Position numbers and translations under genes: made by a program. A model generated the notes under the pieces. The model had not been told where the DNA came from and made no database searches. It was given only the letters and a program-made list of their open reading frames with translations. From Zoogloea sp. (GTDB lineage Bacteria; Pseudomonadota; Gammaproteobacteria; Burkholderiales; Rhodocyclaceae), in contig NZ_JAOAUU010000005.1 in the NCBI RefSeq assembly GCF_030157465.1, forward strand, positions 1 through 64,000: a stretch of 64,000 nucleotides of DNA, read 5' to 3'. This document shows positions 44,426 through 53,889 of this stretch, one piece after another; positions within the stretch are counted from its first letter, which is position 1; every line of letters starts with the position of its first letter.

Positions 44426-45742
44426 TCAGTGCGCCGGAGCAGCGCTAACAGCCGGCGGCTCGACCCCGTTTTTGTGGCTGGCATCCGGGTGCCAGCCAAG
44501 CGTGAACAGCAGCACCATGAAGCCCACCACGTAGGCCACCGGCACATGCCAGCCGTGCTTGATCCACTGGGCTGCCGACCGGGCTTCCGGATACATATTC
44601 GACAACGCCACGCCAGCCGACGAACCGAACCACAGCATCGAGCCACCAAAGCCGACCGCGTAGGCCAGGAAGCCCCAGTCGTAGCCGCCCTGGCGCAAGG
44701 CCAGCGCGGTAAGCGGAATATTGTCGAAAACCGCCGAGATGAAGCCCAGCGCCAGTGCCGAAACCCATGATGCCGGCGGCAACTTGTCCACCGGCATCAT
44801 CGAGGCGCACAGCACCAGCGAAAGCAGAAAGACCGAGCCCTTGATGGCTTCCGGCATCAGCTCCCAGTCGTGGCGGCGTACCGGAATAGTCAGGATGAGC
44901 GCCACCCACACCGCGACGCCAATGAACGGAAAGTGTTCGGCAAGCTCCGGGAACTTCACGTTGATGGTGACATTGGTGCCCACCGCAAACACCAGCATGG
45001 TGCCCACGATGAAGATGCGCCCCCAGTCGATGTGAGTGTGCTGGTGCACGTGCTTGATGATGGGCGAATAGGCGTGCTGCTGCCTGGCGGCAAAATAGGC
45101 GACGATCACCAGCGCCACGACGGCCGCCACGTAGGCGTCTAGGACGATCAGCGGGCTGATGCCATCGATCCACATCATGGTGGTGGTGGTGTCGCCCACC
45201 ACCGAGCCGGAACCGCCGGCGTTCGAGGCCGCCACGATGGCGGCAAGGTAGCCGATGTGCACCCTGGCCCGGAACAGCTGGTGAGCCATCGCGCCACCGA
45301 TAAGGGCGGCGGCGATATTGTCGAGAAAGCTCGAGATGATGAAGACCATCACCAGCATCATGAAACCGCCCTTCCAGTCGGCGGGCAAAAACTTCGGCAA
45401 AATCACCGGCACGTGGCTCTTTTCAAAATGCCGGGCAAGCAGCGCAAAACCGGTGAGCAGGCAGAAAAGATTGACGATCGTCACCCATTCATGGCCCAGG
45501 TGGCCAACGAAGCCGGCAAGGCCGGCGCCGGTCTTGAAACCGGTAACCCATATTTTGTAGGCGCTGATCGTGAAGAGGCCGGTCAGAGCAACATTCAGCG
45601 TGGCATGGTGAAACAGCGCGACGCCGAGCAGGGTCAGGGCAAAGAGGATGAATTCGACGGGAATGCCGCCGACAGACGGCAGATCGCCCGCGGCAAAAGC
45701 CGACAGGGGTAACAGCAAAAGCAACAACAACACGCGATGCAT
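44426..45742 (-). CDS. NhaD/ArsB-superfamily sodium:proton antiporter
   Basis: 438 residues from the ATG at 45742. A hydrophobic N-terminal segment ending SAFAAGD could be a cleaved signal or first span, followed by about eleven more membrane segments. Ion-transporter-superfamily motifs are the FIISSFLDNIAAALIGG loop (DN in the first re-entrant hairpin), AASNAGGSGSVVGDTTTTMMW, and FDNIPLTALAL with a second DN pair in the inverted repeat. These resemble NhaD Na+/H+ antiporters and citrate-type carriers. Histidine-rich KHVHQHTHIDW in the middle loop is notable. The substrate is predicted to be Na+ or another cation, not demonstrated. Confidence 0.82.
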   Translation of the reverse strand: MHRVLLLLLLLPLSAFAAGDLPSVGGIPVEFILFALTLLGVALFHHATLNVALTGLFTISAYKIWVTGFKTGAGLAGFVGHLGHEWVTIVNLFCLLTGFALLARHFEKSHVPVILPKFLPADWKGGFMMLVMVFIISSFLDNIAAALIGGAMAHQLFRARVHIGYLAAIVAASNAGGSGSVVGDTTTTMMWIDGISPLIVLDAYVAAVVALVIVAYFAARQQHAYSPIIKHVHQHTHIDWGRIFIVGTMLVFAVGTNVTINVKFPELAEHFPFIGVAVWVALILTIPVRRHDWELMPEAIKGSVFLLSLVLCASMMPVDKLPPASWVSALALGFISAVFDNIPLTALALRQGGYDWGFLAYAVGFGGSMLWFGSSAGVALSNMYPEARSAAQWIKHGWHVPVAYVVGFMVLLFTLGWHPDASHKNGVEPPAVSAAPAH

Positions 45743-45853
45743 GGGATCTCCACGGGGGTACATCAGGCCAGCCGTACCTCATGGAGATCCCGACCGGCCC
45801 GACAGCTGGATCAACGAAAGACCAGGACGGCAACCCGGCATTCTGACAGGATC

Positions 45854-45903
45854 GACGCGTGTGTGCTGCCGTGGACACCCTTCCACGGCAGCAAACACGC
45901 GTC
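45854..45903. repeat. 50-bp near-perfect inverted repeat
   Basis: Arms of 22 nt with a single mismatch: GACGCGTGT then TGCTGCCGTGGA on the left (45854-45862, 45864-45875), complementary to 45882-45893 and 45895-45903, with loop CACCCT. It lies between the universal stress protein and antiporter genes. There is no T-run, so it could be a factor-dependent end of the usp transcript, an mRNA-stabilising hairpin or a mobile-element relic. Confidence 0.65.
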
Positions 45904-45947
45904 AAACGGTGGCGTGACGACGACGGTGACCCCGCGCGCCAGCCGCC

Positions 45948-46373
45948 CTATCGAACCAGCGTCACCGCACAGCCAGCCTGGCGAATCACATCGCTCGCGA
46001 CAGAGCCCATCAACATGTGCTTGAGCGCCCCCCGGCCATGGGAGCCCATGACCACCTGTTCGGCCTGCAGCTTTGTCGCGTAATGGGCGATGGTGTTGGC
46101 GACATGGCCAACGGCAATGTGGCGCGTGTATTTGATGCCGGCCCCGTCGAGCAGGCCGCAGGCATCCTTCAGGGCCGCGAGCCCTTCTTGCCGGTAGTAG
46201 TCCTCGATCATGTCGGCCTCGACAAACATACGCACATGCCCGGACTCCACCGGAATCTGGACATTCAGCACATGCACATCCATGACAAGCCCGGCTGCCG
46301 CCAGCCGGCACACGGATTCGACCGCCCGCAGGCTGTGCTCGGAACCATCGACGGCAATCAAAGTTGTAATCAT
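45948..46373 (-). CDS. Universal stress protein (UspA family)
   Basis: 141 residues from the ATG at 46373 (a TTG two codons earlier is possible). UspA fold with the ATP-binding pattern G-x2-G-x9-G-S: MGSHGRGALKHMLMGSVASD, plus IAVDGSEHSLRAVE at the start. ATP-binding Usp proteins respond to stress and growth arrest. It begins 12 bp after terC on the same strand and is probably co-transcribed with it. Confidence 0.9.
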   Translation of the reverse strand: MITTLIAVDGSEHSLRAVESVCRLAAAGLVMDVHVLNVQIPVESGHVRMFVEADMIEDYYRQEGLAALKDACGLLDGAGIKYTRHIAVGHVANTIAHYATKLQAEQVVMGSHGRGALKHMLMGSVASDVIRQAGCAVTLVR

Positions 46374-46385
46374 GTCCAAACCGCC

Positions 46386-47117
46386 TTATTTGTCCTGGGG
46401 CGACGCCGGGGAGGCGTCGAGGGGCACTTCCACGATTTCAGTCGTCACGACCTTGCGACTGGCCAGCCACTTGCCGACCACCACGACCAGGAGGGCGCCC
46501 GTCACGCCACAGGCGTACTTGACCCAGCCTGGCATCCCGGCACCGACGTAGCCGGTCACCGCGTTATCGGAAACCGCCATTTCGCCGGCAATCCAGCCCA
46601 GCAGCGCCCCTCCCAGGGTGATGACCACGGGAAAGCGGTCCATCAGCTTGAGCACGAAGCGGCTTCCCCAGACGATGATCGGCACGCTCACGAGAATGCC
46701 GAACACGACCAGCGTGAGATTGCCGTGCGCGGCGCCCGCCACGGCGATGACATTGTCGAGACTCATCACCACATCGGCGACGATCACGGTTTTGACCGCC
46801 CCCCACAGGTTGTCGCTGCTCGCCAGGCCTTCATGGCCATCCTCTTCGTCGGGAGTCAGCAGCTTGATGCCGATCCACAGCAGCAGCGCCGCACCCAGCA
46901 GCTTGAGGTAGGGCAGCGCAAGCAGTTGCAACGCAAAAAAGATGAGCACGATCCGGACGGCAATCGCGCCGACAACACCCCAGAAAATCCCCTTGGCGCG
47001 CTGGGCCTCCGGCAAGCGGCGGCAGGCCAGCGCGATGACGACCGCGTTGTCGCCACCCAGGAGGATGTCGATCATGATGATCTGGAGAACAGCGAGCAAA
47101 AAGGTAGAGGCGTCCAT
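46386..47117 (-). CDS. TerC-family integral membrane protein
   Basis: 243 residues with about seven hydrophobic spans and the TerC signature acids: IDILLGGDNAVVIALACRRL near the start and VADVVMSLDNVIAVAGAA in the middle, the paired GGDN and SLDN motifs proposed to bind a metal ion. TerC/Alx proteins are implicated in Mn2+ export or metalation of exoenzymes. The 57 bp upstream are too short for a Mn riboswitch. Follows aroE on the same strand. Confidence 0.88.
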   Translation of the reverse strand: MDASTFLLAVLQIIMIDILLGGDNAVVIALACRRLPEAQRAKGIFWGVVGAIAVRIVLIFFALQLLALPYLKLLGAALLLWIGIKLLTPDEEDGHEGLASSDNLWGAVKTVIVADVVMSLDNVIAVAGAAHGNLTLVVFGILVSVPIIVWGSRFVLKLMDRFPVVITLGGALLGWIAGEMAVSDNAVTGYVGAGMPGWVKYACGVTGALLVVVVGKWLASRKVVTTEIVEVPLDASPASPQDK

Positions 47118-47174
47118 GACCTGTTTCGGGATTGCGGTTGAAAACGGTGAAAGCGGGTGAGTCCGGCGCGCGGT

Positions 47175-47990
47175 TCAACCGCCCTGCAGGCTCTTCAGAA
47201 CGGGGCCGGTATCCGGGCGCACGCCCCGCCACAAAAAGAAGGATTCCGCAGCCTGCCCGACCAGCATGCCAAGGCCGTCGGACACCTGCGCGGCACCCAA
47301 GGCACGCGCGTCTTTCAAAAAGGGCGTTTCAGTTCCACCGTAGACCATGTCATAGGCCAGCGCACCGGGAGCAAAGAGCCCCGCGGACAAGGGCAAGTGC
47401 TCGCCATGCAAGCCTGCCGAAGTGGCGTTGATGACCAGATCGAAGCACCTTCCCGCAACATCGCCATAGCCTCCGGCCTCCAGCGTCGCAAACTCGGCGA
47501 ATTGCGCCTTGAGGGCCTCAGCCTTTTCCGGCGTGCGGTTGACGATGGTCAGACAAGCCGGGCGCTGTTCGGCCAGCGGCAGCACGGAACCCCGTGCTGC
47601 CCCGCCAGCCCCCAGGATCAGGATGCGCTTGCCCTCCACACCGAAGCCCAGACGGCCCTGGATATCATGGACAAGCCCGATGCCATCGGTGTTGTCGCCG
47701 AAGATTCCGTCATCGTCAAAGCGCAAGGTATTCACGGCCTGGGCTAGCCGGGCCCGCGTCGTCAGCTTGTCGGCCAGGGCAAGCGCCTCGACCTTGAAGG
47801 GCACCGTCACGTTCATGCCCCGCCCACCGGCACGGCGAAAGGCTTCGACGGTTTCCCGGAACTCGCCGATCGGCCCGAATATCGCCTCGTAGCTCATGTC
47901 CTGATGGCATTGAAGCGCAAACGCCGCATGAAGAACGGGCGACTTCGTGTGCGCAATGGGATTGCCAATTACGGCGTAGCGATCAGTCAT
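47175..47990 (-). CDS. aroE: Shikimate dehydrogenase
   Basis: 271 residues from the ATG at 47990; the longer frame begins in an unconserved leader. NADP-dependent reduction of 3-dehydroshikimate to shikimate. Substrate-binding N-terminal IGNPIAHTKSPVLHAAF (Ser/Ser-type SxS replaced by TKS), catalytic Lys in NVTVPFKVEA, Asp in FGDNTDGIGL, and the NADP-binding loop LGAGGAARGSV with NRTPEKA. It lies 69 bp after aroD on the same strand, so two successive steps of the shikimate pathway are encoded together. Confidence 0.93.
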   Translation of the reverse strand: MTDRYAVIGNPIAHTKSPVLHAAFALQCHQDMSYEAIFGPIGEFRETVEAFRRAGGRGMNVTVPFKVEALALADKLTTRARLAQAVNTLRFDDDGIFGDNTDGIGLVHDIQGRLGFGVEGKRILILGAGGAARGSVLPLAEQRPACLTIVNRTPEKAEALKAQFAEFATLEAGGYGDVAGRCFDLVINATSAGLHGEHLPLSAGLFAPGALAYDMVYGGTETPFLKDARALGAAQVSDGLGMLVGQAAESFFLWRGVRPDTGPVLKSLQGG

Positions 47991-48059
47991 GGCAACAACC
48001 TCGATGGGCAAAAAAGACGACTCCAGGGCTCCGCCCCGCACAATCCCGATGACCGGGCA

Positions 48060-48842
48060 TCACTGCCCCTTGAGGCAGCGATGGACGACATCCACCACCG
48101 CGTTCAACTGCTCGATGGGCACCTGCCCCGGCGCCGAACTCGCCTCGCCCACCGCAAAACTCACCGACGAACCAAACACCCAGCCAAACAGGCGGCTCAG
48201 CGAGCCGAAGCCGCCCATCGACATGCTGATGACCGGCACGGAAACCGCGCTCTGCGCCGTCAGCGTTGCATCGAGCAGCGTGAGCACATCGCGCAGCTCC
48301 CGCGGCATCACGGCAATCTTGACCAAATCGGCACCAGCCTTTTCCATCGCGACGAACTTGGCCACCAGCGCCTCGGCGCTCGGCGTTTCCTGAAAATTGT
48401 GGAAGGACGCAATCAGCCGAACACCGGTTTCCCTGGCCAGACCAACCGCCTGCCCAAAATAGTCTTCCCCGACGCTGAGCTCGTAGTCGAGCAGATCGAC
48501 CGCACCCGAGCGACACACCGCCGCGCACAGCTCAAAAACCTGCGCTTCATCGAGAACAATCGGATTGCCACCTTCGCGGATCGAACGGCGGGTAAAAACG
48601 AGCGGCACGCCGCCGGACTTTTCCTGGATGGCCCGGCACAGCGCAACAACCCGGGCGACATCCGCAATGCCGACAAAGAAATCCACCCGCCATTCCAGCA
48701 GATCCGGCTTCTTGGGGAGAATCGCGGCCAGTTCGCGAAACACGGCATCTTCATCCGCGCCAACCAGCGGCGTACACACCAGGGGTTCCTTGCCGGCCGC
48801 CAGCACCGTGTTCTTCAGTTCGATCGGCCTCGAAAACGTCAT
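48060..48842 (-). CDS. aroD: 3-dehydroquinate dehydratase, type I
   Basis: 260-residue class I enzyme that dehydrates 3-dehydroquinate through a Schiff base. Lys175 in DLVKIAVMP is the Schiff-base lysine and His148 in IASFHNFQETP the catalytic base; EWRVDFF (Glu50, Arg52) is also typical. Length is close to E. coli AroD (252). GGAG lies 8 nt before the ATG. It leads the aroD-aroE pair. Betaproteobacteria more often carry the unrelated type II enzyme AroQ; whether this genome has both cannot be told from the window. Confidence 0.93.
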   Translation of the reverse strand: MTFSRPIELKNTVLAAGKEPLVCTPLVGADEDAVFRELAAILPKKPDLLEWRVDFFVGIADVARVVALCRAIQEKSGGVPLVFTRRSIREGGNPIVLDEAQVFELCAAVCRSGAVDLLDYELSVGEDYFGQAVGLARETGVRLIASFHNFQETPSAEALVAKFVAMEKAGADLVKIAVMPRELRDVLTLLDATLTAQSAVSVPVISMSMGGFGSLSRLFGWVFGSSVSFAVGEASSAPGQVPIEQLNAVVDVVHRCLKGQ

Positions 48843-49073
48843 CAGTCACACTCCGGTTGCAGTCAAAGCAAAAATTTTGTCCAGCACTGCAGAGTTTTAC
48901 CATAAGCAAACCTCACAGGCGAGAAAAGGCAGCCATATCCTGCAATCTGACCGTAAAGTCGGGCAAATTCAGCCTATCCGCAACTATCGAAATACCAATG
49001 AGCGACGCATGTCAGCTACGCTCAGAGCCTGATGCACGCGCTTGCAGATTGTTTTCTCACGCCGCACCAAGCG

Positions 49074-49964
49074 TCAGCGCACAAAGAAATCCTCGATCAC
49101 TTCTGCCAGCCGCTCCGGCTGGTCGTGCTGGACGTTGTGCCCTGACTGGCTGATATCCACGCGGGTGTGCGTCGCAAAACAGGCAATCCGCCGTTCGAAC
49201 TCAGCAGGATCATCGCTAAAACGTTCCTGGATAAAACCTTCATCGGAAATCGCGTGCAACACCGGCGCACGGATCGAGCGCCACAGGCTCATCTCGTCAT
49301 CGGGAAGGTAAGGCACCGGAGGAAGCACTTTCAGCCACGGATCGAAAGCCATTGCAAACAGCCCATCGCTGCGCTGAAAGCCGATTTCCGCCGCGAGAAA
49401 TTCCGCCCGCCCAGGCGTGAGGCGCGGATTGGCCTTGACCAGGCGCGCGGCCAGTGACTGGCGATCTGGATAGCCACGCATCTGCGGCGCCTCGGCAAAG
49501 GCATCGAGCCAGGCCCGCATGCGCTTCGGAGCATCCAGCGGGTAGTCGGGCAAGAGGCCCAAATGGTCGATCATCAAAAGCTGCGCCACCCGTTCCGGGC
49601 GTGCCCCGCCAAGCAGCGCTGCAATGCGGGCACCCATGCTGTGCCCAAGGATTCGCGCCGGTCTCCCCGGCGAATACCGGTCAAGCAGGGTCAGGAGATC
49701 CGGACAGAAATCCGGAATCCAGTATGGCCGCCCCTGCCATTCCGACTGGCCATGCCCCCGCCAGTCCGGGGCAATCACATGCCACTCCTTCCGGAGTGCT
49801 TCAACCACGAACTGGAAAGTCGGTGATGCATCCTGGCGGCCGTGCAGCATGAAAAGTATCGGCGCGTCCGGCGGCCCCCAGTGCCGCACAGTGCAGCCGA
49901 GGCCATTCACTTCGATTCGCTCGCAGCGGGAAGACGGGTTTGCGCTTGTGGTCATGGAAAGCAC
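49074..49964 (-). CDS. Alpha/beta hydrolase
   Basis: 296 residues: LFMLHGRQDASPTFQF (oxyanion HG), APDWRGHGQSEW, nucleophile Ser109 in LGHSMGARIAALLGG, and the catalytic histidine in SQSGHNVQHDQPE. No signal peptide. The RGHGQS and HNVQHDQPE blocks are typical of the broad esterase/epoxide hydrolase-like group. Substrate not predictable. MTTS (residue 4) is an alternative start. Monocistronic; 230 bp of AT-richer sequence separate it from aroD. Confidence 0.86.
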   Translation of the reverse strand: MLSMTTSANPSSRCERIEVNGLGCTVRHWGPPDAPILFMLHGRQDASPTFQFVVEALRKEWHVIAPDWRGHGQSEWQGRPYWIPDFCPDLLTLLDRYSPGRPARILGHSMGARIAALLGGARPERVAQLLMIDHLGLLPDYPLDAPKRMRAWLDAFAEAPQMRGYPDRQSLAARLVKANPRLTPGRAEFLAAEIGFQRSDGLFAMAFDPWLKVLPPVPYLPDDEMSLWRSIRAPVLHAISDEGFIQERFSDDPAEFERRIACFATHTRVDISQSGHNVQHDQPERLAEVIEDFFVR

Positions 49965-50017
49965 TGGATGAGGCGTCGACGCAATGAATTCGGCAAACGG
50001 CGGGCTCCGGCCGGAAA

Positions 50018-50050
50018 CGACAAGGCCGGCAATATCTGCCGGCCTTGTCG
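50018..50050 (-). terminator. Terminator of lon
   Basis: Perfect 14-bp stem (50018-50031 / 50037-50050) with loop ATATC, 18 bp beyond the lon stop. The minus-strand side runs into TTTCC. Confidence 0.85.
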
Positions 50051-50067
50051 AACTTCATGTGGCAGGG

Positions 50068-52494
50068 TCAGTGTTTGACCAGACCACCGTTTTCAACCGG
50101 CTCGGCCGGCTGGGCCGCAGCCACTTCTGCTGCGGGGGCCGCAGTCGTCTCGGGCAGGGCGACGGGCACGCGCTCCAGCGCGTGTTCGAGCACCTGATCG
50201 ATCCACTTGACCGGAATGATCTCCAGCGAGTTCTTGACGTTGTCCGGAATCTCGGTGAGATCCTTGACGTTTTCCTGCGGAATCAGCGCCCTCGTGATGC
50301 CGCCACGTACAGCGGCAAGCAGCTTCTCCTTCAGGCCGCCGATCGGCAACACTTCGCCGCGAAGGGTGATTTCGCCGGTCATCGCCACATCACAACGCAC
50401 CGGGATACCGGTCAGCACCGACACCAGGCCGGTGCAGATCGCGATACCGGCCGACGGACCGTCCTTCGGAATCGCGCCTTCCGGCAGGTGAATGTGAATG
50501 TCGGACTTCTGGTAGAAATCTTCCTGGATGCCCAGCGACTTCGAGCGCCGACGCACCACCGACAAGGCCGCCTGGATGGACTCCTGCATGACCTCGCCGA
50601 GTTTGCCGGTGGTCATGATCTTGCCCTTGCCCGGCAGGGCGACCGCTTCGACGGTGAGCAACTCGCCGCCAACTTCGGTCCATGCAAGCCCGGTAACCTG
50701 GCCGATCTGGTTTTCCTTCTCGGCAACACCGAAGCTGTACTTGTGCACGCCCAGGTACTTGTCGATGTTCTTGGAGTTAACCACCACCTTGGTCTTGCGC
50801 TTGCCCAGCACCAGCGCCTTCACAACCTTGCGGCACACCTTGGAGACTTCACGCTCCAGGCCGCGCACGCCCGCCTCGCGAGTATAGAAACGAACGATGT
50901 CGCGCAGCGCATCCTCGGTAACCGACAGCTCTTCGCGCTTGATCCCGTTGTTCTTCATCTGCTTCGGAACAAGGTAACGCTCGGCGATGTTCACCTTTTC
51001 GTCTTCGGTGTAGCCCGACAAGCGAATCAGCTCCATCCGGTCGAGCAGCGGCGCCGGGATGTTGAGGGTGTTGGCGGTCGCCACGAACATCACGTCCGAC
51101 AGGTCGTATTCCACTTCAATGTAGTGGTCGACGAAGGTCGAGTTCTGTTCCGGGTCCAGCACTTCCAGCAGGGCCGACGACGGATCGCCACGGAAGTCCT
51201 GGCCCATCTTGTCCACCTCGTCGAGGAGGAAAAGCGGGTTGCGCACGCCCACCTTCGACATGTTCTGCAGGATCTTGCCAGGCATCGAACCGATGTAGGT
51301 GCGGCGATGGCCACGGATCTCGGCCTCGTCACGCACGCCGCCAAGACTCATGCGCACGAACTTGCGGTTCGTGGCACGGGCGACTGACTGGCCCAGCGAG
51401 GTCTTGCCGACACCCGGGGGGCCGACCAGGCACAGAATCGGCGCCTTGAGTTTGTCGACGCGCTGCTGCACGGCAAGATATTCAAGGATGCGTTCCTTGA
51501 CCTTCTCGAGGCCGTAGTGCTCGGTGTCGAGCACCTTCTCGGCTTCGGCGAGATCCTTGCTGATGCGGGACTTCTTCTTCCAGGGCAGGCCGATCAGGGT
51601 CTCGATGTAGTTGCGGACCACGGTCGCTTCGGCAGACATCGGCGACATCAGGCGCAGCTTCTTCAGCTCGCCCTGGGCCTTGGCCATGGCCTCCTTGGTC
51701 ATGCCGGCAGCCTTGATCTTCTTGTCCATCTCCTCGAGATCGGCGCCGTCCTCCCCTTCACCGAGCTCCTTCTGGATGGCCTTGACCTGCTCGTTGAGGT
51801 AGTACTCGCGCTGGCTCTTTTCCATCTGGCGCTTGACGCGGCCGCGGATGCGCTTCTCGACCTGCAGGATGTCGAGCTCGGTTTCGAGCTGGTTAAGCAG
51901 CCGTTCGAGGCGCTGGCCGGCATCGAACATTTCGAGGATTTCCTGCTTCTGCTCGAGCTTGAGCGGCAGGTGAGCGGCGATGGTGTCGGCGAGACGACCC
52001 GGATCCTCGATGCCCGACAGGGAGCTGAGGATTTCCGGCGGAATCTTCTTGTTGAGCTTAACGTACTGGTCGAACTGGCTGATGATCGCCCGGCGCATGG
52101 CCTCGACTTCATTGTCGGGCGCCTCGACCGCCGGCAACGGCTGGGCCTTGGCCACGAACAGGGTGCGCAGGTCTTCCACCGACAGCACGCGGGCACGCTG
52201 CACGCCTTCGACCAGCACCTTCACGGTGCCATCGGGCAGTTTGAGCATCTGCAGGATGTTGGCGATGCAACCGAGGTCGTAGAGGTCTTCAGCCGAAGGC
52301 TCGTCCTTGGCGGCGGATTTCTGTGCCACCAGCAGGATGCTCTTGCCGGCTTCCATCGCGTTTTCAAGCGCCTTGATGGACTTGGGGCGACCCACGAACA
52401 ACGGGATCACCATGTGCGGAAACACCACCACGTCGCGCAGGGGGAGCAGCGGGAGTTCGATCTGGTCTTCGGGTAGGTCAAGCGTGCTCGACAT
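50068..52494 (-). CDS. lon: ATP-dependent protease La
   Basis: 808-residue Lon serine protease for misfolded and regulatory proteins in the cytoplasm. N-terminal substrate-binding domain (LPLLPLRDVVVFPHMVIPL), long coiled-coil (about 190-300), AAA+ domain with Walker A GPPGVGKTS and Walker B LFLLDEVDKMG, then the protease domain with catalytic Ser681 in DGPSAGIAI and Lys in GGLKEKLLAA. AAGGAAT precedes the ATG. The C-terminal 25 residues are alanine/proline-rich. Last gene of the tig-clpP-clpX-lon cluster, ending in its own terminator. Confidence 0.97.
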   Translation of the reverse strand: MSSTLDLPEDQIELPLLPLRDVVVFPHMVIPLFVGRPKSIKALENAMEAGKSILLVAQKSAAKDEPSAEDLYDLGCIANILQMLKLPDGTVKVLVEGVQRARVLSVEDLRTLFVAKAQPLPAVEAPDNEVEAMRRAIISQFDQYVKLNKKIPPEILSSLSGIEDPGRLADTIAAHLPLKLEQKQEILEMFDAGQRLERLLNQLETELDILQVEKRIRGRVKRQMEKSQREYYLNEQVKAIQKELGEGEDGADLEEMDKKIKAAGMTKEAMAKAQGELKKLRLMSPMSAEATVVRNYIETLIGLPWKKKSRISKDLAEAEKVLDTEHYGLEKVKERILEYLAVQQRVDKLKAPILCLVGPPGVGKTSLGQSVARATNRKFVRMSLGGVRDEAEIRGHRRTYIGSMPGKILQNMSKVGVRNPLFLLDEVDKMGQDFRGDPSSALLEVLDPEQNSTFVDHYIEVEYDLSDVMFVATANTLNIPAPLLDRMELIRLSGYTEDEKVNIAERYLVPKQMKNNGIKREELSVTEDALRDIVRFYTREAGVRGLEREVSKVCRKVVKALVLGKRKTKVVVNSKNIDKYLGVHKYSFGVAEKENQIGQVTGLAWTEVGGELLTVEAVALPGKGKIMTTGKLGEVMQESIQAALSVVRRRSKSLGIQEDFYQKSDIHIHLPEGAIPKDGPSAGIAICTGLVSVLTGIPVRCDVAMTGEITLRGEVLPIGGLKEKLLAAVRGGITRALIPQENVKDLTEIPDNVKNSLEIIPVKWIDQVLEHALERVPVALPETTAAPAAEVAAAQPAEPVENGGLVKH

Positions 52495-52517
52495 GATTAT
52501 TCCTTAAAAGGCACTAA

Positions 52518-52533
52518 GGCCCCATATGGGGCC
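52518..52533. other. Palindrome between clpX and lon
   Basis: GGCCCCATATGGGGCC is a perfect 16-bp palindrome 24 bp before the lon start. It could form a short hairpin that partly ends clpX transcripts or act as a regulatory site for lon. No T-run immediately follows. Confidence 0.4.
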
Positions 52534-52580
52534 CTAGCGACATCAATTCAAGCAGTCCGGAAAAAAACTTCTGCTCGATG

Positions 52581-53852
52581 TCAGTTGGAGCCGGAGACCT
52601 TGGGCTGATCGGCGTAGATCAGGATCGGCTTGGTACCGCCGTCGATCATGCCCTCGTCGATCACTACTTTGGACACATTCTCCATGGAGGGCAATTCATA
52701 CATGGTGTCGAGCAGCGTGCCTTCAAGGATGGAACGCAGGCCGCGGGCACCCGTCTTGCGTTTCAGGGCCTTGCGGGCAATCGCCTGCAGGGCCGCCGGA
52801 CGCACTTCAAGTTCGACACCTTCCATCGAGAACAGTTTCTGGTACTGCTTGATGAGCGCGTTTTTAGGTTCGACGAGAATCTGGATGAGGGCTTCCTCGT
52901 CGAGTTCCTGGAGGGTCGCGACCACCGGCAGACGACCGATCAGTTCGGGGATAAGGCCGAACTTGATCAGGTCACCCGGCTCCACTTCACGCAGCGACTC
53001 GGAGATGTTCTTGTTCTCGCGGCTCTTCACCTCGGCACCGAAACCGATCCCGAATTTCTCGGTACGGTTGCGGATCACCTTGTCGAGACCATCGAACGCA
53101 CCGCCACAGACGAACAGGATGTTGGTGGTATCCACCTGCACGAAATCCTGGTTCGGATGCTTGCGTCCGCCTTGCGGCGGCACCGATGCGATGGTGCCTT
53201 CGATCAGCTTCAGCAGTGCCTGCTGGACGCCTTCGCCGGACACGTCGCGGGTAATCGACGGGTTATCGGACTTGCGGGAAATCTTGTCGATTTCGTCGAT
53301 GTAAACGATGCCCTGTTGCGCCTTGTCCACATCGTAGTCGCACTTTTGCAAGAGCTTCTGGATGATGTTCTCGACGTCCTCGCCGACATAGCCGGCTTCG
53401 GTGAGCGTCGTCGCATCCGCCATCACGAAAGGCACGTTGAGAAGGCGAGCCAGCGTCTGGGCGAGGAGCGTCTTGCCGGAGCCGGTGGGGCCGACCAGCA
53501 GGATGTTGCTCTTCGACAGCTCGACATCGTCGTGGGTCTTGGACAGGTGACGCAGTCGCTTGTAGTGGTTGTACACCGCCACGGCGAGGATGCGCTTGGC
53601 CGGGCCCTGACCAATCACGTACTGGTCGAGGATCTCGCTGATCTCGCGGGGTGACGGAAGCTCGCCCTTGACGCCCTTGGCGCCGCCGGTATCTGCAGTA
53701 ATTTCATCGCGAATGATGTCGTTGCAGAGCTCGATGCATTCATCGCAGATGAACACGGACGGGCCCGCAATCAGCTTGCGGACCTCGTGTTGGCTCTTGC
53801 CGCAGAACGAGCAATAAAGGAGCTTTTCTCCGCTCGTTTTCTTGTCCGCCAT
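52581..53852 (-). CDS. clpX: ClpX, ATPase subunit of ClpXP
   Basis: 423-residue AAA+ unfoldase. An N-terminal C4 zinc-binding domain ([11 protein letters not shown], then CDECIELC), Walker [12 protein letters not shown], Walker [11 protein letters not shown], the pore loop GYVGEDVEN and the ClpP-binding IGF-type loop (KFGIGFGAE) are all seen. It recognises tagged substrates and feeds them to ClpP. AAAGGGC is the ribosome-binding site. It starts 37 bp after clpP. Confidence 0.97.
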   Translation of the reverse strand: MADKKTSGEKLLYCSFCGKSQHEVRKLIAGPSVFICDECIELCNDIIRDEITADTGGAKGVKGELPSPREISEILDQYVIGQGPAKRILAVAVYNHYKRLRHLSKTHDDVELSKSNILLVGPTGSGKTLLAQTLARLLNVPFVMADATTLTEAGYVGEDVENIIQKLLQKCDYDVDKAQQGIVYIDEIDKISRKSDNPSITRDVSGEGVQQALLKLIEGTIASVPPQGGRKHPNQDFVQVDTTNILFVCGGAFDGLDKVIRNRTEKFGIGFGAEVKSRENKNISESLREVEPGDLIKFGLIPELIGRLPVVATLQELDEEALIQILVEPKNALIKQYQKLFSMEGVELEVRPAALQAIARKALKRKTGARGLRSILEGTLLDTMYELPSMENVSKVVIDEGMIDGGTKPILIYADQPKVSGSN

Positions 53853-53889
53853 TACTGCCCTTTCTCTCTGTACTGATGCTAGGGGAGGA

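Noticed and set aside
47118-47174. Mn2+ (yybP-ykoY) riboswitch before terC
   Set aside because: The 57-bp gap after aroE is too short and lacks the motif.
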